Part shown: one piece after another, positions 25,391-39,414 of the stretch | How positions within the stretch are numbered: position 1 is the first letter of the stretch | Layout of the letters: the number at the start of each line of letters is the position of its first letter | From: Raffaelea ambrosiae | Taxonomy: Eukaryota > Ascomycota > Sordariomycetes > Ophiostomatales > Ophiostomataceae | DNA length: 64,000 bases | Direction: 5' to 3' | Assembly: GCA_002778195.1 (NCBI GenBank) | Contig: PCDI01000005.1 | Coordinates: forward strand, 518,229-582,228 | Position numbers and translations under genes: made by a program | The notes under the pieces: model-generated | Told to the model about the DNA's origin: nothing | The model's input: the letters and a program-made list of their open reading frames with translations, nothing else | The model's database searches: none

Positions 25391-28300
25391 CTAATGCATA
25401 GTCTTGAGGAAGCCGTCCAAATCAAAGCTCTCCTCGTATTGCTGGTTGTCCCAGAGCTCGTCCAGCTCTTCCAGCCACGCGGCCTTCTTGCCGGGCTGCC
25501 GTACGTCGCCCGTCTCTACATCGACCATATCCTCTTCTCGCCCAGCTACGCCGGATCCACCCCCGGCGGCGGATTTATCGGCTAGAAGATTGGGCCCGGA
25601 GTCATCCATATTGAAGAGGTCGAGGATCTGGTTCGTGTCCATGGTTGATAAGCCTGCGTTCTGCTGGTTTACCACGGTCGAGGCCACGTCGATCTTGAAC
25701 CGCTGCAGGCTCATGATCTTCTCCTCGAGTGTGCCGCGCGTGATGAGTCGGTATACATTCACAACCTTCTTTTGTCCAATGCGGTGGGCTCTGTCCATGG
25801 CCTGCAGGTCACGTTGTGGATTCCAGTCATGCTCGACGAAAATGACAGTGTCAGCGCCTGTCAGGTTCAAGCCCAAGCCACCCACGCTCGTCGTCAGCAG
25901 CAAACAGTCATACGACGGATCGCTATTGAACTTGTTGACAATGTCCTGTCGTCGGTTCGCCTCGACCGAGCCATCCAGGCGCAGGTAGGTCACGGACGGC
26001 AGCATGGCCTTGAGCACTGTGTTCTGCACCATGTCGAGCATTTCCTTCATCTGGCAGAAAATAAGGGCCCGGTGTGGTTTGATGGGCTGGTACAGCGGGT
26101 CGTTGGCATCGCCTTCACCCTCCACGCCAATACCGCAGTCGACCAGAAGGTCACGGAGCGCCGTGAGCTTCGGCGCGTGCTGTGGGTCTTCGATGCTAGT
26201 GCCCTGTTTATGTAGCAGTCGCTGCGTCTCGTCGTACATCCGGTGGCCTGGCCGCATGACGAGAGACGGCGAATTGCAGAGCTTCCGCATGTACTGAAGA
26301 GCCTGGAAAATGTGCTGCTTGGCCTCCTTGTCTTCACGACCAGCCTCTTCGGCGATCTTCTTCGATTCTTTGCGCGTAAAATCTTCGAAGAGTTTCTTCT
26401 GCAGCTCACTCGGATCGCAGTAGTAGTTCTGCAAGATCTTGGGAGGCAGATCCTCCAGAACTTCCTCTTTGAGACGCCGCAGCAAAAATGGTAGCACCTG
26501 CTTGTGCAAAGCCTCAATTGCCAGTGCTCCTGCCTCTTGCTCCTTCGACGATGCCTTGCTGAAGCGGCTGGCCGCAATGGGCTTGGCAAATCGGTCCATG
26601 AAGACTTTCTCTGCTCCCAGAAAGCCCGGCATCAAGAAGTCGAAGAGCGACCAAAGTTCCAAAACGTTATTCTGGATCGGCGTTCCCGTCAGGATGAGTC
26701 GGTGGTTGCTGGCCAGTTTCTTGACAGCAATGCTGATCTTTGTCCTTGGATTCTTGATCAGATGTCCCTCGTCGAGAACCACGTAGTTCCAGCTGTGCTT
26801 CTCGAGGACCTCGATGTCGTTGCGGCACACGTCGTAGGATGTGATGACAATGTCCGTCTTGCCAAGGTTGTCCTTCAGCGCCTTTCTCTCTGCAGGCGAG
26901 CCGACATATGCTGCCACCGACAGGAAGGGCGCGTATGTGCGAATCTCTTGCGCCCAGTGGCCAGACAGAGTCGGCGGGCACACAACCAGCGACGGCAGGC
27001 GGCGGACATCAGGTGCGCCCGTCTTGGCGAAATCTTCGGCACGTTGATGGTGGTCGCTCGCAACTATGCAGATTGTTTGCAGCGTCTTGCCGAGACCCAT
27101 GTCGTCGCACAGAATGCCATGCAGATGGTACTTGTTGAGGAAGTGCAGCCAGTTAACGCCTTCCTGTTGGTATGTTCGAAGCTCGGCCTTGATGGCCACA
27201 GGGATGTGGAAGGACTCGACCTTCTTGGGGTCCAACAGCTGCGAAATGAACGTCCGCTCGCGGTCCCGGCCAGCAAGGAGCTCCTGAGACAAGCCCGGCG
27301 GGTCTGGGATGCCAGCCTCGAGAGGTACGAGTTTGACCAGTGTGGCGAAAGAGGTCGTGGCTATCAAGCGGATCTCATTGTCCGAGTCGCTCATCCGGCC
27401 CAGAACAGGCACAATCAGGAAGATGACATAGGGCAGGATGCCATCGCCCATGACGGCGATCAGGTGGTAGATGGCTTCGATAGCACCCTGGCGGAAGTGC
27501 AAATCCACCGGATTGTTGATCGAGGGTAGAACTTGCTGTACCAGGGCGGTCATGCCGTCCACGGAGATCACGCTGCAGATAGTAGCCATGCACTTAGCGG
27601 CCATGTATCTGAACACCGACAGCTCCGAGTGCAGTGCCTTGATGACCAATGGCACCATATCCATAACAAATGGCTGGATTGCCGGATCAAAGGTTGGAGT
27701 CAGCGTTCGGATGACAGACATGGCATCCACAATCTCCTGCCCAAATGTCTGCTCGGGGTCGCGCGCTTCGGCTGGCAAGTCGCCCGTGAAGGCTTTGCGG
27801 AGTGGTGCTTCCATGAATGTGCGAAGGCTGGGTACGCTGTCGAGGATAGCCGGACCAAAGATCTGAGACAGAATCTCCAAGGCCTCCTTGGCACCGCGCC
27901 GTGTGACTCGGGCGGCCTTGGCCTCCTTTGCCCACTTGGCGGCGTCGGCATGGTCAACACGGTCTTCCTCCTTGTGCATGGAGAGAATGTAGTTGAGCTT
28001 CGCGGCGTGGACGGGAAACTCGGGCGTCTCGGCGACCTCGACACACGAGAACTTGACAAGATTGGAAACAACTTTATCAGCAGGACCGCGACGACCAGTT
28101 TCGGTGAAGAGCTGGACAAGGCGAGCAATTGTGGCCGCCGACCGGCTCTGGAGGTCTTGGTTCTCTTCCGTCTTGATGCTGTCCATGATGGCCTTGATGA
28201 GAGGGCTCGGCTTCTTGGGCAAAATCTTCATCGCCACCAAGCCGCACGCAGCTGCTGCTCGGATGCGTATGTCGCGAGCATCCTTGGCCGCCTTGGCCTC

Positions 28301-31300
28301 TTGGATTGCATCGGATGCGTTGTCTCGTGCCTCGGCTAGATGCTTGCTAGCAATGAGGCGCTGGCCGGGAGCCATGAGGCGCTTGAGCTTCTCGTAGTCG
28401 TCGGCGATGACCTTCTCGGCATGGACAAGAGAAAATGCCTCGGGACCCGCAGCCGGCTCGCCTTGGCAGAGCGGTGCCAGACGCGGGAGCCTGGCCTCTG
28501 AAACCTTTCCATGGTCGCGGAACATGTGGATGAGCTGAGAGCACTGGGAGCGTACGCGCTGGACGAAGCTGACGAGGTCGCTGTAGTGGGAAGGCCGCTC
28601 GCTCTCCACCATTTTCTGCAAGGGCTGGACGAAGCGCTGGCTCTCAGACACCTCCCTGGTCTCCTTTGCATACTCCTCAATGATCGTGCAGGCGGCCAGC
28701 TGGGTCGTGGAGTGCGCCGAGTTGAGGCCAGGCAGAACACTGGCATCGTACATCTCCAGCTCCGCAGTAGGCACCAGAGACATGATCAGACCCATGGCCT
28801 TCGCTGCGGATATACGGGAACGGACCATGGTCTCCACACCAACAACGTCGACATCGCCCTGCATCATGGCGCCGTCGACATCATGGGAGCTTGTCAAGAC
28901 TGGTGCGTCGTCCAAACGCGTTGACTTGCGTCGTCTCTTCGCCGCCCGCTCGGCAGACTCGGGGGGAGACGACTTCTGCACGGCAGCCGAGGCCCAGGAG
29001 CTCGGTGCCGAATACAGACCGCCAGACGGCTTCATGAATAGTGTCGGCTTCATCGGGATGGGATTGCGCGAGACGCCGATGGGGTGCAGTGTGAGCTGCA
29101 TCATGGCATCGACGTGTAGGTGGAATTCGGCGGCCAGGGTTGCGGGGTTGGTCTTGGCGAGACACCGGACAAGGGCAGACCACAGCTCGAGAGACGCTGC
29201 CAGAGTGTCCTTGTCTCGCTCGACCACGATGTTCTGGAACACCAGCCGCAGGATGCGGCCGTCCAGCCAGCCCTGGGACGTCTCGGCGCCGATCTGTACA
29301 AACGTCATGAGAGCCTTGAGGACCGCCAGACGAACAGAGGTGATGGTGTGGCGCAGGAAGGGATACAGGCGCGGCACCAGCAGAGTGAACGTCCGCTCTT
29401 CGTCCTGCTCGGCGGACAGCTTCATGGCCTCCAGCACTTGTGGGAAGCCGCACAGAATAGCGAGCAGGTCCATGATCTTACCCGTGGACGCGCTGAGGTC
29501 ATCGCCAAGGCTGGACAGGCTTTCCCACACAATGTTGATGAGGCCATCGAGAGCGTCTGGCCGCATGGTAACGAATTCGTTGGCCATGGGAATCAGGGTG
29601 GCGGCGCTGACAGAGCGGACATCGTCGTCCTGGTCTGCCAGGCCCTTCATGACTGCACGGATGACGCCATCGATCATTTCGTTGTCCTTGAGCAGAAGAT
29701 CCTTGCGCACAGCGACAACATACCGCAGACCCACCATGCCGCCATGGCAGACAGCCCAGACATGGCGGTTGAGCTCCAGGTCATCCTGGATGACCATACG
29801 GTACAGAATGCTGTAGATGGAGTGCACAGACTGGGCCGGCACGTGGAACAGAACGGCGCCGAGCGTCTGGCCGACGGTCTCGCGGATGGGCGCCACCGAC
29901 GTGTCAGAGCTGAAATCGGTGAAGCGGTCCAGCATCAAGACGCAGCACAGGCGACAGGCCAGGTCGTCGAGCCACTTGCGATTGGCCTCGTCGTTCTCAG
30001 CCCGGGTCTTGCCGCTTGCGCGGCCGGCGCCAATGCCATGGACGCGGACGACTTCGCGCAGACCCATGGCTGCGCCGTGCCGCGTCTCCCACTGCGGGTC
30101 GAAGAGGTCGACCTTGAGGAATTCGCACAGTCGGTCGTACGGCCACTCGACACCCTCGAGCTTCTCATCAACCTCGATCTCTGACTTGATCGGAATGACG
30201 GGCCCTTTGAACTCCGACACAACCTTGGTGTCCTCGTCCACGTCGGTTGGGCGGTCGAGGTTGAAGTATTCGGACACCTTGCCATTCTTCTTGCCGTCCG
30301 CGTCGGCCATGGGCGAATCCTCGCCGAGCCCATCAGAGCCAGCCGTGGTGCTGCGGCGTATGGACAGGTCGCCAAACCCGCTCTTTCCCTGGGCTGCCCG
30401 CTGGAGCTCCCGTTTCCGTTTTCGCTTCAGGACGTTGAGCTGCCGAGAGCTCAGGCCAGGTTCCTCTGACGACTGATGGTTTGTCGACGATCCGTTCGAG
30501 GCGCCGTTTGCGTCGCCGCCTTCGCGGTGGTTTTCGCGGTGGCTGAAGCCGTTTGCACTCGACGATTCTTGGGGCGTCGCTGGGCTGGTGTTGTCGCTGT
30601 TGCCGTTGTTACTAGCCGAAACGTCAATCGGAACGGGGATTTCCTCGTCACTGAAGACCCGTTTCAGGAGGCCCAGGCGGCCGTTGAGCGTCTTCTTCTG
30701 GTGCACGAGCCTGTCTTGAGGGTCTAGTGCCGCTACGGCTAGGTCAACATTGCCACCTCTGAGAAGCTCACGTCCATACTCCAGGACAGACTTGATATCG
30801 AGCGAATCTAGGTCGTAGAGCTCGTCTTGGGCAAACAGCAACTCCTTGGACTCTTTTGGCTCTTCCTTTTTGAGTTTGATGCCACCAGTCTCGAGCGCGT
30901 CCTCGGCCTTTTCCGTCTTTTCTGCCTTGGCTCTGTCTTCCTCCTTCTTCGAAAGAGGCTCATCCCCATCGTCGCTGTTGGGGTCATAGGCCTGGGCATG
31001 TTCAATGATCTTGCCCAGGGCCTTTGCGGCCGTGCTTCTTGTCTCCCAGTCCTTGTGGCGCAGGTAGGGGACCACCCGGCCGAGGAGATTGAAAAGTTCA
31101 TCTGGATGCTGTTTTTGCCAGTCGGCCAACTGGTTGACAGCTGTGTCTCGGATCAGGCGTGTGCTGCCTGTCTCGAGGATCCTGTGGAAGACATATTAGC
31201 ACTCGGATGAAATGCGCCAACGAGCAAGGGTGTGCATGTCTGCGTAGACGCAACACGCGGGCCGTCATGCTGATGCGGCTGTGAGCTGTATCAGGAAACA

Positions 31301-31414
31301 CCTGCACCCGGAGTACACTCACGTGACAAGTCGGTCAAGTCTAGAACCAATTAGCAAGTGGTCAAGGAGACGAAACTCAGTGTGGTGATGCCACGTGACT
31401 TACCTTGACGCCAT
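25391..31414 (-). CDS. MOT1: TBP-associated SNF2-family ATPase Mot1 (BTAF1)
   Basis: Three exons on the minus strand (31414-31404, 31340-31323, 31181-25391) give 1939 residues (yeast Mot1 is 1867). The first two coding exons are only 11 and 18 nt; joined to exon 3 they restore MASRLDRLVTILETGSTR, the family N-terminus. The N-terminal two thirds are helical HEAT repeats that grip TBP, with a disordered acidic/Ser segment near residues 90-260. The C-terminal ATPase starts near residue 1345: Walker A CDDMGLGKT about 1370, DEGH box about 1480, and the helicase C lobe with DRAHRIGQ about 1810. Mot1 uses ATP to remove TBP from DNA in the nucleus. All key ATPase motifs are intact. Its start faces SMC3 across a 2.8-kb divergent region. 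Confidence 0.97.
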
Positions 31415-34196
31415 TTTGGACCTTCATGTCAAGTTCAAAGCAGTGGCGAGCAGCCAATCAAGCGTCGATATGCATCGACGTATTTGTATTCTGGATAAGT
31501 TGTTTGGCTTGGGAGGTTAGCAGACAAGTCCTGTGCGGTGTGCAGCAGAGACGGGGACAGCAAAAGTCGGCCGATGGTTCTCATATAAACAAAGGAAGGG
31601 ATGTCAATCGCGTTGTGGAGAAGGCAGTCTGACGAAAGCCTGATGCGGGCGCTGAGATATCGCCCGGAGGAAGGGATAGGCAGCAGCAAAAGGAGAGAAT
31701 GTAAGCAGCGGGTGTGGGCAGGGCATCGTGCAGCTGGCAGCTGCTTCTTTATATGGACGCTGCTAGACGGCACCATCACGGCCTTCTTGGACGAGCGTGC
31801 ACGAGGGATGACGTAGAGTGAATATACTCACTAAAAACGAGGATGATGACTGCCTGGAATTGCCGGCGATGGAGGGCTTGCTCAGAATGCCGTGGCTACG
31901 GACGGCAGCGATTGGATGGATGAATGCGTTGAGAAGAAAGTGCAAGTAAGTTGTGCGTCGCGCTGCAGGCGTGCTTGCCTGTTTGATAGGCGGTGGTGCG
32001 TTGGAAGCAAATCTGGTGGTTTGCTGTGGTTTGCTGTAGCAGCTCTTGCTGGCTGGCTGTGGTGGCCTGGGGCGGCAAGTGTGGCCACTAGTGCTGTTGT
32101 GATTTTGGGTGTGTGCTGGCGGGCCTGCAGGAGTCTGGGCTGGACACGCACGGCGGGCGGGATGGGCGACAAAAAAAAAAAGAGTGGGCAGGCGGCGGTC
32201 TATATGACAATGCGTATTTTTATACACGTTTTCACTTGCTCTTTCCCCTGCTAACAAAAAAAATGGGTGGGTCGCGCGCACGGCCCTAGCTTCTTTTGTT
32301 GCCTCTCTCCTCTCCACCCAAGCTTTTATTTATCAATTTTCTTTTTAGTGATTTACTTTTTTTATTTCCATTTCTTGGTCTCTCATATCATCGCCCTCTT
32401 TTCCTTCTCGTGCTGGCAGGAACCCGACAATCCGTCCCGTGGCTTGCACCTTCCCGCAGTCCTTTTACTCGCCTTGCCCCGTGCGTCGTTTTGCGCGCAC
32501 GTTCCTGCCTTCGCACCCGTCTGTTCTTTGCAATAATCGTGCCTTCCCCCTATGGCCGATGCCCCTTCTTTCCTTGGTCTGCGTTGCGATTCGAGTCGAT
32601 CTTTTTGTGGTTCCTCTGATCATCACCCGCCTCCCTTCCCCTTACATGCTCGTATGTCTCTTGGGGCGACACACTTTTTTACTCGTAGCTTTCTGTTTCG
32701 AAACAGCTCCACGACTCTCCCCAGATGCACTCCGTGAAGGCTCTCATATATATTGTTGCAGCTGCCTGCAGCTGGGGCTTTACCAGGCAGACGCCCCTGC
32801 AGCTGCAAGTTTAGGCAGGGCTTTGTGCAAAGAGCCCAGGCACAGCATCCCGTGACGAAGCAAAGATCAGCGCGTTTCATCCACTCTATTCCTGGGAGGC
32901 CCACGTGCATTACCATGGAAAGAGAAGGGGCCAAGCAGGGTAGCAAGAAAGAAGGAGGAGGAAGGAACACAGAAGGCCAAAAAAAAAAAAGAAGAAGAAA
33001 GGTAGCCCGAAACAAGCGGGCACCAGTTTGGGCTTTGATACAGCCGTCAATCCCTACGAGTGTCAAGTTGCCGGGGAAGGCAATCCGGAATGCAAACAGG
33101 TGGCACACAGAAGGCGGCAGCCACAGTGAAGAGTCCTGGGCAAGTCCTGGGGCAACAACGTATGTCAACCATAGACCGCGCTTCCTTCCCCTTTTCTGCC
33201 ATTGTACTCTACTGTGTAATTACTACGGTGGCTGCCTTCTCTGTTGTGTGCCTTTGCTTCTCTGGGAGCTCTAGGTGCATTTGCTGCCTCCCCTGCAGTC
33301 CCGTCTCCCCTGCTCATCAGCTCACCTCCCCTGTCTTGCACGTTTGTTCTGCGCAGGCCTCACTAGGATGCATGCCGTTCCCAAAAAGCAAAGCTCAAAA
33401 CCGCCGGCAGATCCGATCTTGGCACATGGGGCAAACGCCGTGCCCGCGCTCCTTCCTTTCTACCGCTGTAACTATCTGTGCGGCCGGCTGCATTAGTGAC
33501 CTCTGGGTCTGCTCAGCCGCGGGTCAGCAATAGAACAGTCTACAGGTCTGATATCGGCTGTTGCTTGATGCTTGTCACCTGTTGCTTGTTCTCTTTTACT
33601 GGCCCCGTCATATTTTCTTGTCTGTCAAGATATCACGTGACCAGATAGTCGCGTAATCCTGCTCGGGGCAGCCTCTCTTCGACTCGGAAGGCATGCACAG
33701 AACCCTCACCGTCCCGGTACAAATTACAACATGTGTTATTCGTATGCTATCTCTCATACTTCTAAGTCTGCATGGAATAGCACTTCGGAGTATTATTTGA
33801 GTGACCGGCATATGAAGCCTGAATGAGGCCGAAGGTCTTCGGCCAGCAAGCGGTACCTGCCAGCCCCTAGGAAACACGGCAGCTAGTCATGTACACTTGG
33901 TCCTGCCCCGCGTCCAAAGCACATGGTCCGTGCACGCTGGTCGCATCAATATTTCCTGTCTTTGCAGCCGCGACGCGTCGGGTGCCGCCATTTAACCCTC
34001 CTGTTCTGAATCCACCTCAAGCAATCCACATCGCGACGACTGGAATCGGCAGCGCGCCCCCTCCAACCCCCCCTCCGCTGACTTTTCGCAGTCCATCTCT
34101 GTCGCTCTCCTGCGAGACTCGGCTGTGCGAAACCCCAACGATACCCCTTTCCCTCATCGCACGCGGCTGCCCGGTGGCAGTAAACCCGCAGTCACC
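31415..34196. other. Divergent intergenic region between MOT1 and SMC3
   Basis: Holds both promoters. An imperfect GC-rich inverted repeat built on TTGCAGCTGC lies near 32757-32812, and TACTCGTA is at 32680. An MluI-cell-cycle-box match is at 33973. Open frames on either strand are low-complexity and unsupported. Confidence 0.6.
33973..33978 (+). promoter_or_regulatory. MCB-like element (ACGCGT) upstream of SMC3
   Basis: ACGCGT within CGACGCGTCG, 224 bases before the SMC3 start codon. In yeasts this hexamer is bound by MBF and drives G1/S expression of replication and cohesin genes. Its use here is inferred from position and gene identity; a single hexamer can occur by chance. Confidence 0.4.
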
Positions 34197-37100
34197 ATGT
34201 ATATCAAACAGCTTATCATCCAGGGCTTCAAGAGGTAAGACAATACCGTCATTAACGCTGTGCTCTTCCTTTTCGCATTCGTCATGCTAACGCGCCCGTG
34301 ACCACAGCTACAAGGACCAGACGGTCATGGAGCCCTTCTCGCCAGGCACAAACGTCATCGTAGGTCGCAACGGATCCGGCAAGAGCAACTTTTTCGCCGC
34401 CATTCGCTTCGTTCTCGGTGACGCCTACACGCAGCTGAGTCGCGAAGAGCGCCAGGCCCTACTCCACGAGGGCTCGGGCTCGGCCGTGCTGTCTGCCTAC
34501 GTCGAGATCATCTTCGACAACAGCGACAATCGATTCCAAACGAACAACAAGGAGGTTTCGCTTCGCCGGACTATCAGCCTGCGCAAGGACGAATACGCAG
34601 TCGACAAGAAGGTGTCAACACGTAACGAAGTCATGAGCATGCTTGATACGGCCGGCTTCTCGCTCAAGAACTCGTACTACATCGTGCCCCAGGGTCGTGT
34701 CACCGCCCTGACGAACATGAAAGAGTCCGACCGCCTGAAGCTGCTCAAGGAAGTCGCCGGCACAGAAAGCTACGAAGCCCGACGCGCCGAGTCCCTCAAG
34801 ATCATGGGCGAAACAGAAAACAAGCGGGCCAAGATCGACGAGCTTCTGGACTACATTAAATCGCGTATGAGCGAGCTGGAGGAGGAGAAGGAGGAGCTTC
34901 GCGGCTTCCAGGAAAAGGACCGTGAGCGGCGGTGTCTGGAATATGCTTTCCACCACCACCACCAAGTTGCTCTGAACGAAGCGCTGGAGGAGATCGACCG
35001 CTCCCGTCAGGACGGTGCTGACAACTCCGGCTCCAACCAGAAGCTCTTCCTTGACGGCGAGCAGGCCATCGCCAGGATCGATAGCACCCTGCAAGAGCTC
35101 CAGCGCTCCGTCGACATCCTCAACATGGACCGCCAAGAGTTTGAAAACGACTGCCGCGAGATCTCCCGTAACAAGGCTAAGGCGGAGCTCAAGGTGAAGA
35201 GCCTTGCTGACAGCCAGAATACCATCGAACGCGTCAAGACCCAGCACGCCGCTGATTTGAAGATGGTGCGCTCGGAAATTGTGGCAAAGGAGACGCAGCT
35301 GTCTCGTCTCCTCCCTGAGCTTGAGTCGCGCAAGGCGGCTGAGACGGAAGTCCTCCATGCACTACAGGCATCGGAGAACCGCCGGCAGCGGCTGCTCAAC
35401 AAGCAGTCCCAGGGTGACCGGTTCCGAAACAAGTCAGAGCGCGATCGGTGGCTGGATAGCCAACTTGCGGAGCTCAACGGCACTCTCGCTGCGCTGCGGG
35501 CCAATCGCGTTTCGGCTGCTGAGGAAACAGAAGAAGCCAAGAGGCTCATCAACGCCCTAGAACGAGATATTGAACTGCTCCGAAAAGGTATCGACAGCTT
35601 CAGCGCGGATCGTGCCTCGCTCGCCGAGGAGTTTTCCAAGGCAGAGGACAGGGTGCAGAAGCTCGACGACCAGCGAAGGGGTCTGCGCCGCGAAGACGAC
35701 AAGCTGAACACGCACATCTCCAACGCGCGCCAAGAGCGTGACAAGGCCACACGCACGCTCAGTGCGCTCATGGACAACGCCACAGCACGCGGCATTTCAA
35801 CAATTGAGCGTCTGAAGCGGGAAAAGGACATCCCGGGCGCATACGGTATTTTGGCGGACCTGATGGAGGTCAGTGAGGCCTACCGGATCCCGGTTGAGGT
35901 CGTTGCGGGCAATAGCCTCTTCCACTACGTCGTCGACAACGAAGCAACCAGCACGCTCCTGTCAAATGAGCTGTACAAGCAACACGGTGGACGTATCACA
36001 TTCATTCCCCTGGAGCAGCTGCGTCCACGGCAGGCAAACTTCCCGCAAGGCGCCAAAGATGCTCTCCCCCTGGTGGACAAGATCAAGTACGACCGGCGCT
36101 TCGAGAAGGCCATCCAGCTTGTCTTTGGCAACACTGTCGTCTGCCCGAACGTCTCAGTTGCTGCTCAATACGGTCGCAGTCACGGCGTGGACGGTATCAC
36201 GCCTGATGGCGATACCACAAAACGTAGCGGCACGATGACCGGTGGCTACGTGGACCCGTCTCGCTCCCGACTAGAAGCGGTCCGCGCGCTGAACAAGTGG
36301 CGGGGCGACTACGAGCGTCTTGTGGATGAGGCCGAAGGAATCAAGCGGCAGATGGACAAGAAGGAGCAGGAGGTGACTAATGCGCGGGGTGAGGAGCAAA
36401 AAGTGCTGCACCGCATGCGACAGCTCGAGGAGGGCTTCGGCCCCAGCCGGGCTGAGCTGAGCGCAAAACGTGGCCAGCTAGAGCGGGAGCGCGCACGTCT
36501 GGACACACTGAGCAATCGCTACGAAGCGATCAACAAGAGCATGGATGAGTACGCTACATCGGTCGATCTGTTCGAAGCCGAGAAGAAGGCCGAGTTCAAA
36601 AAGGCACTCTCGAGCGCAGAAGAACAGCAGCTCGAGTCGCTCAACGTCGAGGTGCAGCACCTGCAGCGGCAGTGGCATGAAGCTAGTGGTCGTCGGCGGG
36701 AGATCGAAGGCCAGAAGCAAATCCTCGAGGTTGACCTCCGTCAGAATCTGCGGATGAAGGAGGACCAGCTGACAAGCATGGTCTTCGACACCATGACGTC
36801 GGTGGGTGGTGACGGCAACTACGCTGAGGCACAGAAGGACCTTCGGAAACTGCAGAAGCGCCTGACCGAGAAGGAGAGCCGGTTGCGCGATACGCTCAAC
36901 GAGATCGACGAGCAGGTGACGGAGATCACCGACCTGCAGAACCGCAAGGCCGAGCTGGAGCAGAAACAGATGGACATTGCTGCCAGCCTGGAGCGGAGCC
37001 AAAAGAGGATGGACAAGAACCTGCAGCGTCGGGCGCTCCTGACACAACAGCTGACGGAAGCGTCCAAAAACATTCGCGACTTGGGTGTGCTGCCTGAGGA

Positions 37101-37955
37101 GGCGTTCGAGAAGTATGAGCGGATGGATCCGACAAGGGTAAGTCAGGATGAGAACAAAGCCAGAACGAAAACTGAGAAGTGCGAGTGGGGGGGGGGAGAT
37201 AGACAACGAAGGCTAACGCTCTATGGCAGATCTCCAAACGGCTCAAGTCGGTGCTGGAGGCGCTCAAGAAGTACCGGCACGTCAACAAGAAGGCGTTCGA
37301 GCAGTACAACAGCTTCACGAACCAGCAGGAGCACTTGCTCAAGCGGCGGCAAGAGCTGGATGCATCACAGGCGTCAATCGAGGAGCTGGTGGCGCACCTG
37401 GACCGAGTCAAGGACGAGTCGATTGAGCGGACGTTCAAACAGATCTCCAAGGAATTTGCGACCATTTTCGAGCGCCTGGTGCCCGCCGGCCACGGCCGGC
37501 TGGTGATCCAGCGGCGCGATGGCGGCGCTCCTGTGGACGACGGCGACGGTGACCAGCGCCGCAGCGTCGAGAGCTACACGGGTGTAGGCATCAGCGTGTC
37601 ATTCAACTCGAAGGATATGGACGAGCAGCAGAAAGTGCAGCAACTTAGTGGCGGACAGAAGAGTCTGTGCGCACTGTGCCTGGTGTTTGCAATTCAGCAG
37701 ACGGATCCCAGCCCGATGGTGGTCTTTGACGAGGTGGATGCCAACCTGGACGCCCAGTATCGGACGGCCGTGGCGAGTCTGCTATCATCGATCTCGGAGG
37801 ACGCTGGCACACAGTTCATCTGCACGACTTTCCGTCCCGAGATTGTGCAGGTGGCGGACAAGTGCTACGGCGTGACGTTTACGAACAAGACAAGCTCAAT
37901 CGGCTGCGTGACGACAGAGGAGGCACTCAACTTTGTGGAGGGCCAGAAGCAGTAG
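34197..37955 (+). CDS. SMC3: Cohesin core subunit Smc3 (SudA)
   Basis: Three exons (34197-34234, 34308-37137, 37230-37955) give 1197 residues, normal for the family. Walker A GRNGSGKS is at residues 33-40 of the N-terminal head. The hinge starts near residue 515 (IPGAYGILADLMEV and SLFHYVVDNEAT) between two long coiled coils. The C-terminal head has LSGGQKSL near 1095 and Walker B VVFDEVDANLD near 1117. Smc3 pairs with Smc1 and Scc1 to form the cohesin ring that holds sister chromatids together. At the site acetylated by Eco1, where most eukaryotes have two lysines, this protein has Arg105-Lys106. Intron donors are GTAAGA and GTAAGT. The gene starts divergently from MOT1. Confidence 0.97.
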
Positions 37956-39414
37956 ATGGGGAGATGAACCTGACCAAATTTCTGTGCGACTGATTGTTTC
38001 TTTTTAACATTTCTTTTCAACTGGATGGCGTGCGGGTTGGCTGGGTCGTTTCTAAGTATGTGCATTTCTGCGTTTGATTTTAATTCTCTATGCCTCGTAC
38101 TGTTATTGTGTATACTATCTAGCTTAAGGGTATTCTTGCTGCTGCGAGGTCAGTACTTTCCGAACTATATATCTGGCTTGCCATGTGGTTTTGATGGCAC
38201 CCACGGATTGATGGCACCCGCGGATTGTGTGCAAAAAAGCTCGACATATCATTACTGGCTTCCCGGGATTCTTTTTGGGGAGACCTGAAAGGGGAAACTT
38301 GGAAGACATGTCCATGCTGTCCAGCCAACGAATACAATGACGGCTCGCCAAGTATAAATTTGTCCCGGTCGCTGTTTCACCAGAACCAATTCTTTCGGTT
38401 CCACCCTGTGTCGTATGCGATTTTTGTTTACTAGCATCGGCATATGGTTTGCTGCCATTCTGCCGGAAAACCCGGTGTCCAAAAACAAAACAAAGAACAA
38501 GGGATTACTCGTATGTTTTCTGCCATGACTGCATTACCTGGTCTTTCTAAGAAGAGCGTCATAGTTCTGTCAACACGCGGGCAGTATATTTCGGAGCATG
38601 GCATGCAGCTGTTCTAGGGTGTTCTACGCATGGCCTTCTGTGCCGATTCCGCAAGCAAAAAGGTCCTTTCTTTTCAGCCACATCTTTGGTTCATCCATGA
38701 CAGCTATAAGACCGGTCATATATGCATTGCTACACGTCACCTCCCCTCCCCCGCCCAAGAGAGTTCCTTTTCAAAGTGCTCATTTTCGACCACTGAACAG
38801 AACACGGCGGCTATCCAAACGCAAGGCCGGATACGACACCGGAAATCCTCCGTCTCCAAGCCAAACTGCCAACAAAGAGTCCTTCACCGAGACTTGTTCG
38901 TGCCCTCCTTTATACCATTTTGGGTTGGGAACCACATAATCTTTAGCATGTTGAGCAGCTCATTGGCTCTTGGCTCGCGGTCTCGCACTTTTGCTCTTTT
39001 TGCCGTCATTGCCTCCTTCTCGTAGGGGAGGGTATATGTGTGTAAACGAGCGAAGACGTATATGTAAAAAAACACTCTTGCCATTGCGGACAAAACCAAA
39101 ACCAGAGACCAATGTCCCAACTGCGTCTTGTTTGGCTGAGTCGATGGTTGCCTTTCTCTTCTTGTCTCATCTTTGTCCGTGTCCTGATTTTTTTTTCAAA
39201 GGTTGGGTTTTTCTTGTTTCCGGTCTGTTAGGAGTTTTGTGTCACTCGAGCAACGAAAACGTCCCCTTTGTTGACATCCTCGATTACAGACGTCTTTGAA
39301 AACGCCGTTCCATCTATTTAGAAGAAGGCCGGTGCCCCCTGAAAAGAAGAAAAAAGAAACGCAGAATCTAAAGTTCAGACTGCTTTCGTGGCTGGTACTC
39401 GAAAAGCATACACG
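37956..39414. other. Intergenic region, no gene seen
   Basis: Between SMC3 and the PLC-like gene, both on the plus strand. Contains TACTCGTA at 38506 and no other recognised element. Small open frames lack support. Confidence 0.55.
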